64,000 bases of DNA from positions 54,265 to 118,264 of the forward strand of contig CAJUOC010000003.1 in assembly GCA_910587925.1 (NCBI GenBank). Direction: 5' to 3'. Below, piece after piece: positions 9,383 to 18,313 of the stretch. The stretch is from an uncultured Muribaculaceae bacterium (GTDB lineage: Bacteria; Bacteroidota; Bacteroidia; Bacteroidales; Muribaculaceae). Every line of letters starts with the position of its first letter. Within the stretch, counting starts at the first letter, position 1. The notes beneath the pieces were generated by a model. That model had not been told where the DNA came from. It saw only the letters and a list, made by a program, of their open reading frames with translations, and did no database searches. Position numbers and translations under genes: made by a program.

Positions 9383-10512
9383 GGCTGTACAGTGTTTGAT
9401 GCCGGTGCCGACTGCTGCAGATGCACGTCGAGCTGCGGGAAGGGGAAGGATATGCCGCGCGAGCCGTCGGCAAAGGCGGCATACACGGCTTCATTTATCT
9501 CATAGTAGGCGCTCCAGTAGTCGGGAGTCTTCACCCAGGCCGAAATCTTCAGCACCACGGCGCTGTCGGCCAGCTCGCTCACCACGACCTTGGGCTTGAC
9601 ATACGGCGGCTTGACGGCCGCGGCCACCGCCTCGGCGCGACGCTCCTGTATCTGCGATACGTGGCGGCGCACTCGGCTGTGATGGGTGGTGAGCATTCGG
9701 CGCAGCCATCCGACTTTCTCGGGCTCATCGGCTGCGGCGACGGCCTCAGCATCGGCGCGGCTTGCCTCGCGGGCCTTCTCTGCCTCTTCGGCGGCAATCT
9801 CGTCGGCTCCGATGATGAGCGGATGGTCGTCGAGCATCTGAAGTATCACCCGGCGGGCTGCGTCGACATCGTCGCCATACGATATGCCCACGCTCCAGTC
9901 GACGCGGCGGTAGCGCTCGCGCGACCAGTTGTTGACCGAGCCTGTCGACAGGCCGCCGTTGGGTATTATGATGGCCTTATTGTCGTAGGTGGTGATGAGG
10001 GTGTGGAATATCTGTATCTCCTTGACAGTGCCGGCGTATCCCTGGGCCTCGATGTAGTCGCCCACGCGGTAGGGCTTGAGCAGCAGTATGAGCACACCGC
10101 CGGCAAAATTCTGGAGCGTGCCGCTCAGCGCCATACCTATGGCGACGCCTGCCGAGGCAAAGATGGCCAGAAATGATGATGTCTCGATGCCAAGGATGCC
10201 GATGACGGTCACTATAAGTATGAAGTACAGCACGATGCGCACCATGCTGAGCAGGAAGGTCGACAGGCCGCTGTCTATACTCCGCGATATGAGTATGCGG
10301 TGTACAAGATTGTATATCTTGCGTATGACAAATTTACCGATGTAGAAGACTACAATGGCTATGGCCACATTGATGGCGAGTGTCACCAGGCCGCCCACCA
10401 TCTTGTCGAGCAGCTCGTCGAGAGGCAGCGACTTGAGCATCTGCAGCTCGGCCTTTGTGTCGGGCACGGCCTCGGGCAGCGTCGGTGTCTGTAGTAGGGT
10501 GAAGAGGGTCAT
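9379..10512 (-). CDS. MscS-family mechanosensitive channel with inserted charged segment
   Basis: A 377-residue inner-membrane small-conductance channel protein. The ATG at 10512 overlaps the upstream stop codon (ATGA) and gives a normal MscS N-terminus, so the longer upstream frame is rejected. TM helices lie at about 41-63 and 86-107, with the pore helix TM3 at 111-140 (SAGVAIGMALSGTLQNFAGG). The beta domain carries KPYRVGDYIEAQG. Residues about 234-306 are a charged Ala/Glu/Arg-rich segment placed where ordinary MscS proteins pass directly between strands of the cytoplasmic vestibule. It is coupled to recJ downstream by ATGA. Expected role: release of osmolytes under hypo-osmotic shock. 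Confidence 0.93.
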   Translation of the reverse strand: MTLFTLLQTPTLPEAVPDTKAELQMLKSLPLDELLDKMVGGLVTLAINVAIAIVVFYIGKFVIRKIYNLVHRILISRSIDSGLSTFLLSMVRIVLYFILIVTVIGILGIETSSFLAIFASAGVAIGMALSGTLQNFAGGVLILLLKPYRVGDYIEAQGYAGTVKEIQIFHTLITTYDNKAIIIPNGGLSTGSVNNWSRERYRRVDWSVGISYGDDVDAARRVILQMLDDHPLIIGADEIAAEEAEKAREASRADAEAVAAADEPEKVGWLRRMLTTHHSRVRRHVSQIQERRAEAVAAAVKPPYVKPKVVVSELADSAVVLKISAWVKTPDYWSAYYEINEAVYAAFADGSRGISFPFPQLDVHLQQSAPASNTVQP

Positions 10513-11687
10513 TGCTTGTCCTTGATATGTGTGGCTACCACATCGCGCGCCCAGGCCAGGGTGTCGTATCCCTTGACGGTGAACGCGTCGGGGCGGGTAA
10601 AGACGTATGTCGACAGGCCCGAGTCGTGATACACGGGGTACTGCGACCATATCTTGTCGGTCGATGCCTTGTATACGACCGTGCGGTCGAGCGCGGCCGT
10701 GAAGTCGGCGGCCAGGGCGGCGTCGCGGCCGTCGGCCAGTGCGAGCACATACTCGCCCATGTCGAGATGGTAGCCGGAGTTGGAGATACCGTTGTAATTG
10801 GTGGCGCGCCGCAGCGGATGGGCCAGCGGGGCGCTGTCGTATACGGCGCGGGTGGCGGCCGCGAGGTCGTCGAGGCCGTCGGTGCTCACCACGCTGATGG
10901 TGCATGTGCGGTATACGGGATTGATGTGGTCGCGGTAATACCCGTAGGTAGAGGCGGCGGCGTCGGTGATGCCGGCCGGCGCTCCGTCGAGCAGCATGGG
11001 CAGCGTGATGTCGTAGGGCATGCCGGGGCGGGGCAGCTCAGAGGTGGAGGCCACTATGTACGGCACGGTGTGGCGCAGCTCGTAGGCCACCTCGACCGAG
11101 GCCATCAGGCAGCAGTCGAAGTATAGGTACTCGAGGTCGGCGCCGTCGATAGCCTCGCGCAGGTCGGGCAGACTCATGCGGCGCGAGCGGTCGACGCCAA
11201 ACGAGCGCTGCGGACCCTTGTCGGGCTCGGTGCCTTGCAGCCAGCCGTCGGCATGGCTCCACAGCACAAGCCCGAGGTGGCGCGCCGGAGCCAGCTCGCG
11301 GGCATCGTCGATGATACCGCGCATTACCTCGGGGAGCAGCACGCTTTCCGTCTCGTCGTAAGTGCGCAGCGGCTTCAGCCCCTCGGCTTTCAGCTCATAC
11401 AGGGTGGGGGGCACGGAGTATGTGGAGCGCATTACCAGCACGCGCCGCCCGTCCGTGAGGGCGTGTGCGGCGCGTATCATCTCGGCGATGTCGTCTTCGT
11501 CGGCGGGATTGATGTTCTCGCCGTTGATATTGCCGCCCACCCCGAGCGAGTTGGCGGCCACCATATATACGAGCACCGTGCGCTCGCCCTCGGAGGCGCC
11601 CGTCGCCGGGGCGTCGCTCTCAGAGCACGATGCCATGAGAGCCGTCGCCGCCAGTATCGGGAGGATGCGGGAGAGGAGAGGTTTCAT
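10509..11687 (-). CDS. Clostripain-like (C11 family) cysteine protease lipoprotein
   Basis: 392 residues from the ATG at 11687. The start is chosen because MKPLLSRILPILAATALMAS followed by Cys21 is a classic lipoprotein signal, and because it lies one base after the upstream stop. The catalytic His is in LVLWSHADGW (about H145). The nucleophile Cys is in YLYFDCCLMASVEVAYEL (C192 or C193). These match the clostripain/caspase-like clan CD fold, whose members usually cleave after basic residues. Predicted to be anchored on the periplasmic or outer surface. Its stop overlaps the MscS start. Substrate unknown; no separate propeptide seen. Confidence 0.88.
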   Translation of the reverse strand: MKPLLSRILPILAATALMASCSESDAPATGASEGERTVLVYMVAANSLGVGGNINGENINPADEDDIAEMIRAAHALTDGRRVLVMRSTYSVPPTLYELKAEGLKPLRTYDETESVLLPEVMRGIIDDARELAPARHLGLVLWSHADGWLQGTEPDKGPQRSFGVDRSRRMSLPDLREAIDGADLEYLYFDCCLMASVEVAYELRHTVPYIVASTSELPRPGMPYDITLPMLLDGAPAGITDAAASTYGYYRDHINPVYRTCTISVVSTDGLDDLAAATRAVYDSAPLAHPLRRATNYNGISNSGYHLDMGEYVLALADGRDAALAADFTAALDRTVVYKASTDKIWSQYPVYHDSGLSTYVFTRPDAFTVKGYDTLAWARDVVATHIKDKQ

Positions 11688-11688
11688 A

Positions 11689-12786
11689 TCAGAGGTGTTT
11701 TGCGACCTCGGCCTCGATACGGTCGGGGTCGGTGACGCGGGCGGCAAGGGTGCCGGTGCGGTCGATTACAAATGTCATGGGCAGGGCACCCACATTGTAG
11801 CGGGCCAGAGCCTCGGAGCCGTCGGTGGTGGCGTTCCATACCGCAGTCCAGGGCAGGTTGCGGGCGGTGTTGCGCCATGCGGTCTCGTCGGGGTCAAAGG
11901 CTATCTGATAGATATTGAGGCCGCGGTCGCGGTACTTCTCCCAGAGCGAGTTGAGCACGACATTGTATGCGGGCGAGCTCTCGGCGCTGTATGAGGTGAA
12001 GCTCAGTATGGTGACACCGCCTTTCGAGGCCATGTCGGTGAGCGACTGCAGGCGGCCGTCTTTATCGTAGCGCTTGATGTCGAAGAGCTTGGTCTCGGGC
12101 ACGGCAATCTCAGTGACGTTGCCGGGGCGCAGCGCGCGTTGCGCTGCCATAAAGCGCGCGCTCAGGTATGCGGTGCGAGGGTCGCCGGGTCGCTCGGTGG
12201 CAAACCGCTGCGCGACGGCTCCGTAAAGCCGCACGTCGGCGCGGTCGCTCAGGTCAAAAAGCTGTCGGCCGCCCACAGAGCGGTTGACCAGATAGTATCC
12301 GGTGATGGCCGAGGGCGATTGCATGGCCTTTTGCAGCATGGCGCGCTTGGCGGGGCTGCCCGGGGCGAGCGCTGCCGAGTCGCCGTCGGCCACACAGGAG
12401 TTGATGAGGCTGTCGAGCTCGTGCAGGCTCACTGCCGCGTCGGTGCCGCTCAGACTGTAGCTGGCATCGAATGTCGATGCCGAGGTCGACACATTGATGT
12501 GGTCGATGGAGTCGACCGGGAAGTATATGCTGCGGCCGTCGAGCGACAGGCGCATCACCTCGGGATATGCCGCGGGGGCGGCTGCAGTGTAGGCAAAGCT
12601 GCCGCGGCTGTCGATGTCGACCGAGTCGACAAGATACCAGGCGCCGTTGTTGAATGCCTCGATGGCCATGCGGCCTCCCTCGGCTCCGTATACCTCGCCG
12701 CTTATCTTCCAACCCTTGTCGGAGGTGCAGGCGGCGGCCATGATGGCCAGAGCGGCCGGAGCCGCGATGTATGCGATGCGTTTCAT
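11689..12786 (-). CDS. Thioredoxin-fold (TlpA/DUF4369-like) lipoprotein lacking CxxC
   Basis: A 365-residue lipoprotein (MKRIAYIAAPAALAIMAAAC). The N-terminal half (about 25-125) resembles the DUF4369 domain typical of Bacteroidota TlpA-like proteins. The C-terminal domain (about 230-365) has the thioredoxin/AhpC order, including a cis-Pro loop GALPMTFVID. The active-site loop, expected to be FWATWCGPC, reads SFTSYSAESSPAYN (262-275). Both redox cysteines are gone, so it cannot act as a normal disulfide reductase and may be a structural or binding protein. It is coupled to the upstream HIT gene (ATGA overlap). Family call is firm; function is not. Confidence 0.85.
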   Translation of the reverse strand: MKRIAYIAAPAALAIMAAACTSDKGWKISGEVYGAEGGRMAIEAFNNGAWYLVDSVDIDSRGSFAYTAAAPAAYPEVMRLSLDGRSIYFPVDSIDHINVSTSASTFDASYSLSGTDAAVSLHELDSLINSCVADGDSAALAPGSPAKRAMLQKAMQSPSAITGYYLVNRSVGGRQLFDLSDRADVRLYGAVAQRFATERPGDPRTAYLSARFMAAQRALRPGNVTEIAVPETKLFDIKRYDKDGRLQSLTDMASKGGVTILSFTSYSAESSPAYNVVLNSLWEKYRDRGLNIYQIAFDPDETAWRNTARNLPWTAVWNATTDGSEALARYNVGALPMTFVIDRTGTLAARVTDPDRIEAEVAKHL

Positions 12787-13175
12787 AGCTGTGCGGCGAT
12801 TTTTGCGGCGATGTCGGTCATGCGCTCGGCGGGGAGCGAGAGCTTGGCGCTGCGGAAGTCGACGTCGGCCTCTGAATTCATGGGGATGAGATGGATGTGG
12901 GCGTGAGGCACCTCCAGCCCGAGCACCACCTGGGCCACCTTGCGGCAGGGAAATGCACGGCCTACGGCGAGCGCCACACGCTTGGCAAAGAGCTGGAGCG
13001 AGGCGAGCTGCTTGTCGGAGAGGTCAAAGATATAGTCGACCTCGGCCTTGGGCACTACCAACACGTGGCCCTCGGCCAGCGGGTTGATGTCGAGAAATGC
13101 GTAGTTGTCGGCATCCTCGGCCACGCGGTAGGAGGGGATTTCGCCGGCTATGATGCGGGAGAATATGGAGGCCAT
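12783..13175 (-). CDS. HIT-family nucleotide hydrolase
   Basis: 130 residues from MASIFSRIIAGEIPSYRV, the conserved family N-terminus; a longer frame from 13208 would overlap greA and is rejected. The histidine triad is HAHIHLIPM (H-x-H-x-H) near residue 95. HIT proteins of this branch hydrolyse AMP-linked nucleotides such as adenosine 5'-phosphoramidate in the cytosol. It lies 7 bases after the greA stop and overlaps the next gene by four bases, inside the operon. Confidence 0.93.
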   Translation of the reverse strand: MASIFSRIIAGEIPSYRVAEDADNYAFLDINPLAEGHVLVVPKAEVDYIFDLSDKQLASLQLFAKRVALAVGRAFPCRKVAQVVLGLEVPHAHIHLIPMNSEADVDFRSAKLSLPAERMTDIAAKIAAQL

Positions 13176-13182
13176 GGCAGTA

Positions 13183-13653
13183 TCAGAATGATATTTCGAC
13201 GATTTCAAACTTCATCAGACCCGAGGGGACCTTGATTTCCACCAGGTCGCCCACCTTGTGGCCGAGCAGGCCCTGAGCGATGGGGGTCGACGAGGCGATT
13301 TTCTTCTCGCGCAGGTTGGCCTCGGAGTCGGCCACGATGGTGTATTCCATCACGGCGCTGTTGGCGAGGTTTTTGATTTTCACGCGGTTGAGTATCTGTA
13401 CCTCGTCGCAGTTGAGCTTCGACTCGTCGAGTATGCGGGCGTTGGCCACCAGGTCTTTGAGCTGGGCGATTTTCATCTCGAGCATACCCTGCGCCTCTTT
13501 GGCTGCGTCGTACTCGGCATTCTCGCTCAGGTCGCCCTTGTCGCGTGCCTCTGCGATGGCCCGTGATATCTCGGGGCGCTTCACGCTCTCGAGATATGCG
13601 ATTTCTTCCATTTTCTTTTTGTACCCGTCCTGGGTCATGTATGTGATAGCCAT
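13183..13653 (-). CDS. greA: Transcription elongation factor GreA
   Basis: 156 residues, normal family length. The N-terminal coiled coil (MAITYMTQDGYKKKMEEI through GDLSENAEYDAAKE, with the acidic tip residues D and E that coordinate the RNA polymerase catalytic Mg) is followed by the FKBP-like C-terminal domain (IASSTPIAQGLLGHKVGD). It rescues backtracked RNA polymerase by stimulating transcript cleavage. First gene of the seven-gene operon ending with recQ. A TAAATTTG -7 element lies upstream at 13745-13738. Confidence 0.97.
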   Translation of the reverse strand: MAITYMTQDGYKKKMEEIAYLESVKRPEISRAIAEARDKGDLSENAEYDAAKEAQGMLEMKIAQLKDLVANARILDESKLNCDEVQILNRVKIKNLANSAVMEYTIVADSEANLREKKIASSTPIAQGLLGHKVGDLVEIKVPSGLMKFEIVEISF

Positions 13654-13737
13654 AGAAAAAAGGTTTTCCGATTTTACAATAAAAAATTAAGAAACCCCCG
13701 CTGACAGAGCCGGAGTCCCTCGTAGATTTCTTCACTG

Positions 13738-13745
13738 CAAATTTA
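13738..13745 (-). promoter_or_regulatory. -7 element for the greA operon
   Basis: TAAATTTGC on the minus strand matches TAnnTTTG, about 85 bases before the greA ATG. No good TTTG -33 box was seen at the expected distance, so this is a partial match. Confidence 0.4.
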
Positions 13746-13793
13746 GCTATAAAAAGCCGAATTGTGTCAGTAAAATGATTAAAATTAGTTAAA

Positions 13794-13824
13794 CGGCGCG
13801 ACTCCCGCTCCGGGAGTCGCGCCG
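13794..13824 (-). terminator. Terminator after rplT
   Basis: A perfect 14-base-pair GC-rich stem (13794-13807 with 13811-13824) has a 3-base loop 28 bases after the rplT stop. On the minus strand it is followed by an A/T-rich stretch (GTTTAACTAATTTTAA). It separates the ribosomal-protein operon from greA. Confidence 0.75.
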
Positions 13825-13851
13825 TGTGGGTTATGCGTTGTCCGAGCGGGC

Positions 13852-14205
13852 TCAGGCCATAGCCTTCACCTTGTCTACGATAGCCTTGAAAGCCTCGGGA
13901 TTGTTGAGGGCGAGGTCGGCGAGCACCTTGCGGTTGATCTCGATACCTGCCTTGTGGATTAGGCCCATGAGTTTGGAATAGCTCAGGTCGTGGAGACGGG
14001 CGGCGGCGTTGATACGCTGAATCCACAGTGCGCGGAAGTTGCCCTTCTTGTCCTTGCGGTCACGGTAAGCATAGGTCAGACCTTTTTCCCAGGTATTCTT
14101 GGCGACGGTCCATACGTTACGGCGGCATCCGAAGTAGCCGCGGGTAAGTTTCAGGATTTTTTTACGACGAGCGCGCGAAGCGACGTGGTTGACTGATCTT
14201 GGCAT
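13852..14205 (-). CDS. rplT: 50S ribosomal protein L20
   Basis: 117 residues, standard length. It begins MPRSVNHVASRARRKKIL and contains the conserved GYFGCRRNVWTVAKN and LWIQRINAAARLHDLSYS blocks. It binds 23S rRNA early in large-subunit assembly and in many bacteria autoregulates its operon. Last gene of thrS-infC-rpmI-rplT, with a strong hairpin terminator just downstream. Confidence 0.98.
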   Translation of the reverse strand: MPRSVNHVASRARRKKILKLTRGYFGCRRNVWTVAKNTWEKGLTYAYRDRKDKKGNFRALWIQRINAAARLHDLSYSKLMGLIHKAGIEINRKVLADLALNNPEAFKAIVDKVKAMA

Positions 14206-14319
14206 TGTTTGTTGAGTTGTGGATGTCGGCGTCCTGCCTCGGCGGCGGGCTCTTGTGTGCCGTGCATCCGGTTAGGTGTATTGGGTATAAACTCGCGTGA
14301 TTTGTGAGAAAGCGGAGGC

Positions 14320-14514
14320 TTACTTGCAGAGCAGGGCCTTGACGTTCTTTTCGTCTACCTTGGCGATGAGAGCGAAGTGGTCGAGGTTACGCTTCTGCTT
14401 TTTGGTCTTCTTGGTGAGGATGTGGCTGTGGTAAGCGTGTTTTCTCTTGATTTTTCCTGACCCGGTAAGAGCGAATCTTTTTTTGGCACCGGAATTAGTC
14501 TTAATCTTCGGCAT
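14320..14514 (-). CDS. rpmI: 50S ribosomal protein L35
   Basis: 64 residues. It has the family pattern PKIKTNSGAKKRFALTGSGK, then KRKHAYHSHILTKKTKKQKR and a short C-terminus. A small basic protein of the large subunit. It sits between infC and rplT, the conserved bacterial order. The 114-base gap to rplT holds no other gene. Confidence 0.97.
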   Translation of the reverse strand: MPKIKTNSGAKKRFALTGSGKIKRKHAYHSHILTKKTKKQKRNLDHFALIAKVDEKNVKALLCK

Positions 14515-14564
14515 TTTGTTGTTTGTTAATAGGAGTTTATGATTTCGTCAACTCGTGACGGACT

Positions 14565-15164
14565 TTACTTTTTCTTGGGCTGAATCATGATAATCATGCG
14601 CTTGCCCTCGAGCTGAGGCATCTGCTCTACCTTGCCGTATTCCTCCAGGTCGTTGGCAAAGCGCAGCAGCAGTACCTCGCCCTGCTCCTTGAAGAGTATC
14701 GAGCGGCCTTTGAAGAATACGTATGCCTTGACCTTGGCGCCTTCCTGCAGGAAGCCGATGGCGTGCTTGAGCTTGAAGCTGTAGTCGTGGTCGTCGGTCT
14801 GGGGGCCGAATCGGATTTCCTTTACCACTACCTTGGTGGCCTTGGCTTTGATTTCCTTGGCCTTCTTCTTCTGCTGATACAGATACTTCTGGTAGTCGAG
14901 TATCTTGCACACCGGCGGCTCAGCCTGGGCCGAGATTTCGACCAGGTCCATCTCAAGCTGCTCGGCGATGGCGCGGGCCTGCTGAATGGGATATATGCCG
15001 GGGGTGACGTTATCGCCCACAAGACGCACCTCACGCGCACGTATGTGCTCGTTGATATTGTTGGGGTCTTTGGCGTTGCGGTCGGGCAGACGGCGGTCGC
15101 GCATGGGAGGCCGTGGCCCGGAGGGACGGGGCGGACGCGGGGGGAAGTTGGGCTTTTTCTCCAT
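14565..15164 (-). CDS. infC: Translation initiation factor IF-3
   Basis: 199 residues from the ATG at 15164, eight bases after the thrS stop. A proline/arginine-rich N-terminal extension of about 30 residues precedes the normal IF3-N domain (INEHIRAREVRLVGDN, then DLVEISAQAEPPVCKILDY). After a lysine-rich linker comes IF3-C (KEIRFGPQTDDHDYSFKLKH). It dissociates ribosomes and checks initiator tRNA and start codon. The extension makes it longer than the usual 170-180 residues; an internal start at MRDRRLPD (residue 21) is possible. Confidence 0.97.
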   Translation of the reverse strand: MEKKPNFPPRPPRPSGPRPPMRDRRLPDRNAKDPNNINEHIRAREVRLVGDNVTPGIYPIQQARAIAEQLEMDLVEISAQAEPPVCKILDYQKYLYQQKKKAKEIKAKATKVVVKEIRFGPQTDDHDYSFKLKHAIGFLQEGAKVKAYVFFKGRSILFKEQGEVLLLRFANDLEEYGKVEQMPQLEGKRMIIMIQPKKK

Positions 15165-15172
15165 TCAGGGGG

Positions 15173-17110
15173 TTAATTGTTGATAGAATCGTTGACCTCT
15201 TTTTCGAGCTCGGCTGCAAAGGTAGCAATTTTCATCGAACCTTTATCACCTTCGCCCTGTTTTCTTACCGAAATTTCGCCGTTTTGCTGCTCTTTTTCGC
15301 CTACGACGAGCATGTAGGGGATGCGCTTGAGCTCGTTGTCGCGGATTTTGCGGCCGATTTTCTCGTTGCGCAGGTCTACCTCGACGCGCAGGTCGCGCTC
15401 CTCGAGCTGTCGCTTTACTTCGAGAGCGTAGTCATTGAATTTCTCGGAAATGGGCAGGATGATGGCCTGCTCGGGGGCGAGCCAGAGCGGGAAGCGGCCG
15501 GCGGTATGCTCGAGCAGCACGGCCACGAAGCGCTCCATCGAGCCGAAGGGCGCGCGGTGTATCATCACCGGGCGGTGCTTGCGGTTGTCGGCGCCGGTGT
15601 ACTCCAGCTCAAAGCGCTCGGGCAGGTTGTAGTCGACCTGGATGGTGCCGAGCTGCCAGCGGCGGCCGATGGCGTCTTTGACCATGAAGTCGAGCTTGGG
15701 GCCGTAGAAGGCGGCCTCGCCCAGCTCTTTGCGGGCTTTCAGGCCTTTTTCCTCGCAGGCCTCGATGATGGCTTGCTCGGCCAGGTGCCAGTTTTCGTCG
15801 CTGCCGATGTATTTTTCCTTGTGGGCGGGGTCGCGCAGCGATATCTGTGCCTCGTAGTTGTCAAATTTCAGAGCCTTGAAGATGTAGAAGATGATATCCA
15901 TCACCTTGAGGAACTCGTCTTTGATCTGCTCGGGGGCGCAGAAGATGTGGGCGTCGTCCTGCGTGAAGCCGCGCACGCGGGTCAGGCCGTGGAGCTCGCC
16001 GCTCTGCTCGTAGCGGTATACGGTGCCAAACTCGGCCAGGCGCTGGGGCAGGTCGCGGTATGAGCGGGGCAGGGCGCGGAATATCTCACAGTGGTGGGGG
16101 CAATTCATGGGCTTGAGCAGATACTCCTCGCCTTCCTGGGGGGTGTGGATGGGCTGGAAGGAGTCTTTGCCGTACTTGGCATAGTGGCCCGAGGTGACGT
16201 AGAGGGCCTTGTTGCCGATATGGGGGGTGATCACCTGGAGGTAGCCGTAGCGCTTCTGTATCTTGCGCAGGAATTGCTCCAGACGGTCGCGCAGCGCGGC
16301 GCCCTTGGGCAGCCACAGGGGCAGGCCGGCGCCTACGTTCTGCGAGAAGGCAAAGAGCTCCATCTCCTTGCCCAGCTTGCGGTGGTCGCGCTTCTTGGCC
16401 TCCTCGAGCAGGGCGAGATACTCGTCGAGCATCTTCTGCTTGGGGAAGGTGATGCCGTACACGCGCACGAGCTGATTGCGCTTCTCATCGCCGCGCCAGT
16501 ACGCGCCGGCGAGCGACATTATCTTCACGGCCTTGATGGGGGCGGTCGATGCCAGGTGGGGACCGCGGCACAGGTCGGTGAAAGCGCCTTGGGTATATGT
16601 GGTGATATGGCCGTCTTCAAGCTCGGAGATAAGCTCGCACTTGTACTCCTCGCCGCGGTCGCCAAACATCTTCAGGGCGTCGGCCTTGGCGATGTCGGCG
16701 CGCACGATGGCCTCCTTGCGGCGGGCGAGCTCGAGCATCTTTTTCTCGATGGTGGGGAAGTCCTCGTCGGTGATCTGGTGGCCGGCGGGGTCGATGTCGT
16801 AGTAGAAGCCGTTTTCAATGGCGGGGCCGATGCCAAATTTCACGCCGGGATACAGCTCCTGGAGAGCCTCGGCGAGCAGGTGGGCGCTCGAGTGCCAGAA
16901 GGCGTGCTTGCCCTCGGGGTCGTCCCACTTGAAGAGCTTGATGGTGGCGTCGGCGGTTACGGGGCGGCTGATGTCCCACTCCTGGTCGTTGACCGATGCG
17001 GCGAGCACGTCCTGGGCCAGCCGGGGGCTGATGCTCTCGGCTATCTGGAGCGGGGTGACTCCGCTCTCGTATTGCTTGACGCTGCCGTCGGGAAAGGTGA
17101 TGTTTATCAT
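15173..17110 (-). CDS. thrS: Threonyl-tRNA synthetase
   Basis: A 645-residue class II synthetase charging tRNA-Thr. It has an N-terminal TGS domain (INITFPDGSVKQYESGVTP), an editing domain with HSSAHLLAEAL, catalytic motif 2 region FGTVYRYEQSGELHGLTRVR, the zinc Cys in LLKPMNCPHHCEIF, and a C-terminal anticodon-binding domain (AIILPISEKFNDYA onward). All parts are intact. First gene of thrS-infC-rpmI-rplT, driven by a near-consensus promoter at 17202-17171. Confidence 0.98.
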   Translation of the reverse strand: MINITFPDGSVKQYESGVTPLQIAESISPRLAQDVLAASVNDQEWDISRPVTADATIKLFKWDDPEGKHAFWHSSAHLLAEALQELYPGVKFGIGPAIENGFYYDIDPAGHQITDEDFPTIEKKMLELARRKEAIVRADIAKADALKMFGDRGEEYKCELISELEDGHITTYTQGAFTDLCRGPHLASTAPIKAVKIMSLAGAYWRGDEKRNQLVRVYGITFPKQKMLDEYLALLEEAKKRDHRKLGKEMELFAFSQNVGAGLPLWLPKGAALRDRLEQFLRKIQKRYGYLQVITPHIGNKALYVTSGHYAKYGKDSFQPIHTPQEGEEYLLKPMNCPHHCEIFRALPRSYRDLPQRLAEFGTVYRYEQSGELHGLTRVRGFTQDDAHIFCAPEQIKDEFLKVMDIIFYIFKALKFDNYEAQISLRDPAHKEKYIGSDENWHLAEQAIIEACEEKGLKARKELGEAAFYGPKLDFMVKDAIGRRWQLGTIQVDYNLPERFELEYTGADNRKHRPVMIHRAPFGSMERFVAVLLEHTAGRFPLWLAPEQAIILPISEKFNDYALEVKRQLEERDLRVEVDLRNEKIGRKIRDNELKRIPYMLVVGEKEQQNGEISVRKQGEGDKGSMKIATFAAELEKEVNDSINN

Positions 17111-17170
17111 TGCTGGTTATAGAAAATATTATCCGGGCGCCCATACGGACGGGCGACGGTATCTTAGCGG

Positions 17171-17202
17171 CAAAGGTAGCTAATTTTGTGCGATGTCGCA
17201 AA
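17171..17202 (-). promoter_or_regulatory. Promoter of thrS-infC-rpmI-rplT
   Basis: On the minus strand: TTTG at 17202-17199, a 20-base spacer, and TACCTTTG at 17178-17171. This is a full Bacteroidota promoter about 60 bases before the thrS ATG. Confidence 0.7.
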
Positions 17203-17220
17203 TACTTTTTACGTCGGGGA

Positions 17221-18294
17221 TTACATCTCGGCGCGGCGGTAGAGCACGATACCTATTATCATATATATGACATTGGGTATCCACATGGCCACCAGCGGCG
17301 ATGTGAGGCCGGAGTAGGCAAAGCTCTGGGTGATGGTCATGAACAGGATGTAGCTGAAGCTCAACACCAGTCCCACGCCGATGTTGACGCCCATGCCGCC
17401 CTTGACCTTGCGCGACGACAGCGACATGCCTATCAGGGTGAGGATAAAGGCGGCAGCGCACATGGCGTAGCGGCGGTGGTACTCGACTTCAAACGACTTG
17501 ATGTTGCCCACGCCGCGCCGGCGCTGGCTGTCGATATACTCGGCCAGGTCGGGGGTGGTCATCTTCTCGTGGTCGTTTTTGGCGATGAGGAAGTCGCGGG
17601 GCTCAAAGGGTATCACCGTGTCGAGCGAGTGGCCTTTGGTGATGTGCTCGCGGCCGCCGTCGAAGTCGCGTATCACATAGTCGTGTACACGCCATGAGTA
17701 GAGGGTGTCCCAGGTGATGCGGCGGGCGGTGAGGCGCGATGTGAGGTGCTTGGCCGAGTCGAATGACTCCAGCGAGAACCGGCTGCCGCTCTTGCTGATA
17801 TTGTCGTAGCGGCTCATGTATGCGATCTCGCCCGGCGCCACCATGAGTATGATGTTGGAGCCGTAGTCGACGCGCTTGTTTTTGACGTAGGTATTGGTGT
17901 AGTCGATGCGCTTGACATTGGCCGGCGGTATGATGTATGCGCCGAGCACCCAGGTGGCGGCGGCGATGATGAATGCTGAGAAGAGGTAGGGTCGCAGCAG
18001 CCGCCGGAAGCTCATGCCGTTGGAGAGCATGGCGATGATCTCGTTGTTGCCGGCGAGTTTTGAGGTGAAGAAAATCACCGCGATAAACACGAAGAGCGGC
18101 GAAAACTGATTGGCAAAGTATGGCAGGAAGTTGACAAAGTAATCGACGATGGTGGCCCGCAGCGGCGCCTTGAGAAAGGAGTCGAGTTTCTCGTTGACGT
18201 CAAACATTATCACTATCGCCAGCAGCAGGGCGATGGCAAAGATGTATGTGCCGAGAAACTTGCGTATTATGTATCGGTCGAGTATCTTGAACAT
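17221..18294 (-). CDS. LptF/LptG-family (YjgP/YjgQ) permease
   Basis: A 357-residue inner-membrane permease of the LPS-export ABC system, which passes LPS to the periplasmic bridge. The N-terminus MFKILDRYIIRKFLGTYIFA is diagnostic. Three helices lie before and three after a periplasmic beta-jellyroll (about 120-265), and the last helices include MSLSSRKVKGGMGVNIGVGL. Whether it is the F or G member cannot be told. A heptamer tandem repeat lies between it and the tgt gene upstream in the transcript-opposed track (18314-18341), just before its start codon. Confidence 0.92.
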   Translation of the reverse strand: MFKILDRYIIRKFLGTYIFAIALLLAIVIMFDVNEKLDSFLKAPLRATIVDYFVNFLPYFANQFSPLFVFIAVIFFTSKLAGNNEIIAMLSNGMSFRRLLRPYLFSAFIIAAATWVLGAYIIPPANVKRIDYTNTYVKNKRVDYGSNIILMVAPGEIAYMSRYDNISKSGSRFSLESFDSAKHLTSRLTARRITWDTLYSWRVHDYVIRDFDGGREHITKGHSLDTVIPFEPRDFLIAKNDHEKMTTPDLAEYIDSQRRRGVGNIKSFEVEYHRRYAMCAAAFILTLIGMSLSSRKVKGGMGVNIGVGLVLSFSYILFMTITQSFAYSGLTSPLVAMWIPNVIYMIIGIVLYRRAEM

Positions 18295-18313
18295 GTATAG
18301 GGACGGGTTAAGA

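Noticed and set aside
7712..9505. Long plus-strand frame antisense to recJ
   Set aside because: RecJ motifs are on the minus strand; the plus-strand frame is compositional.
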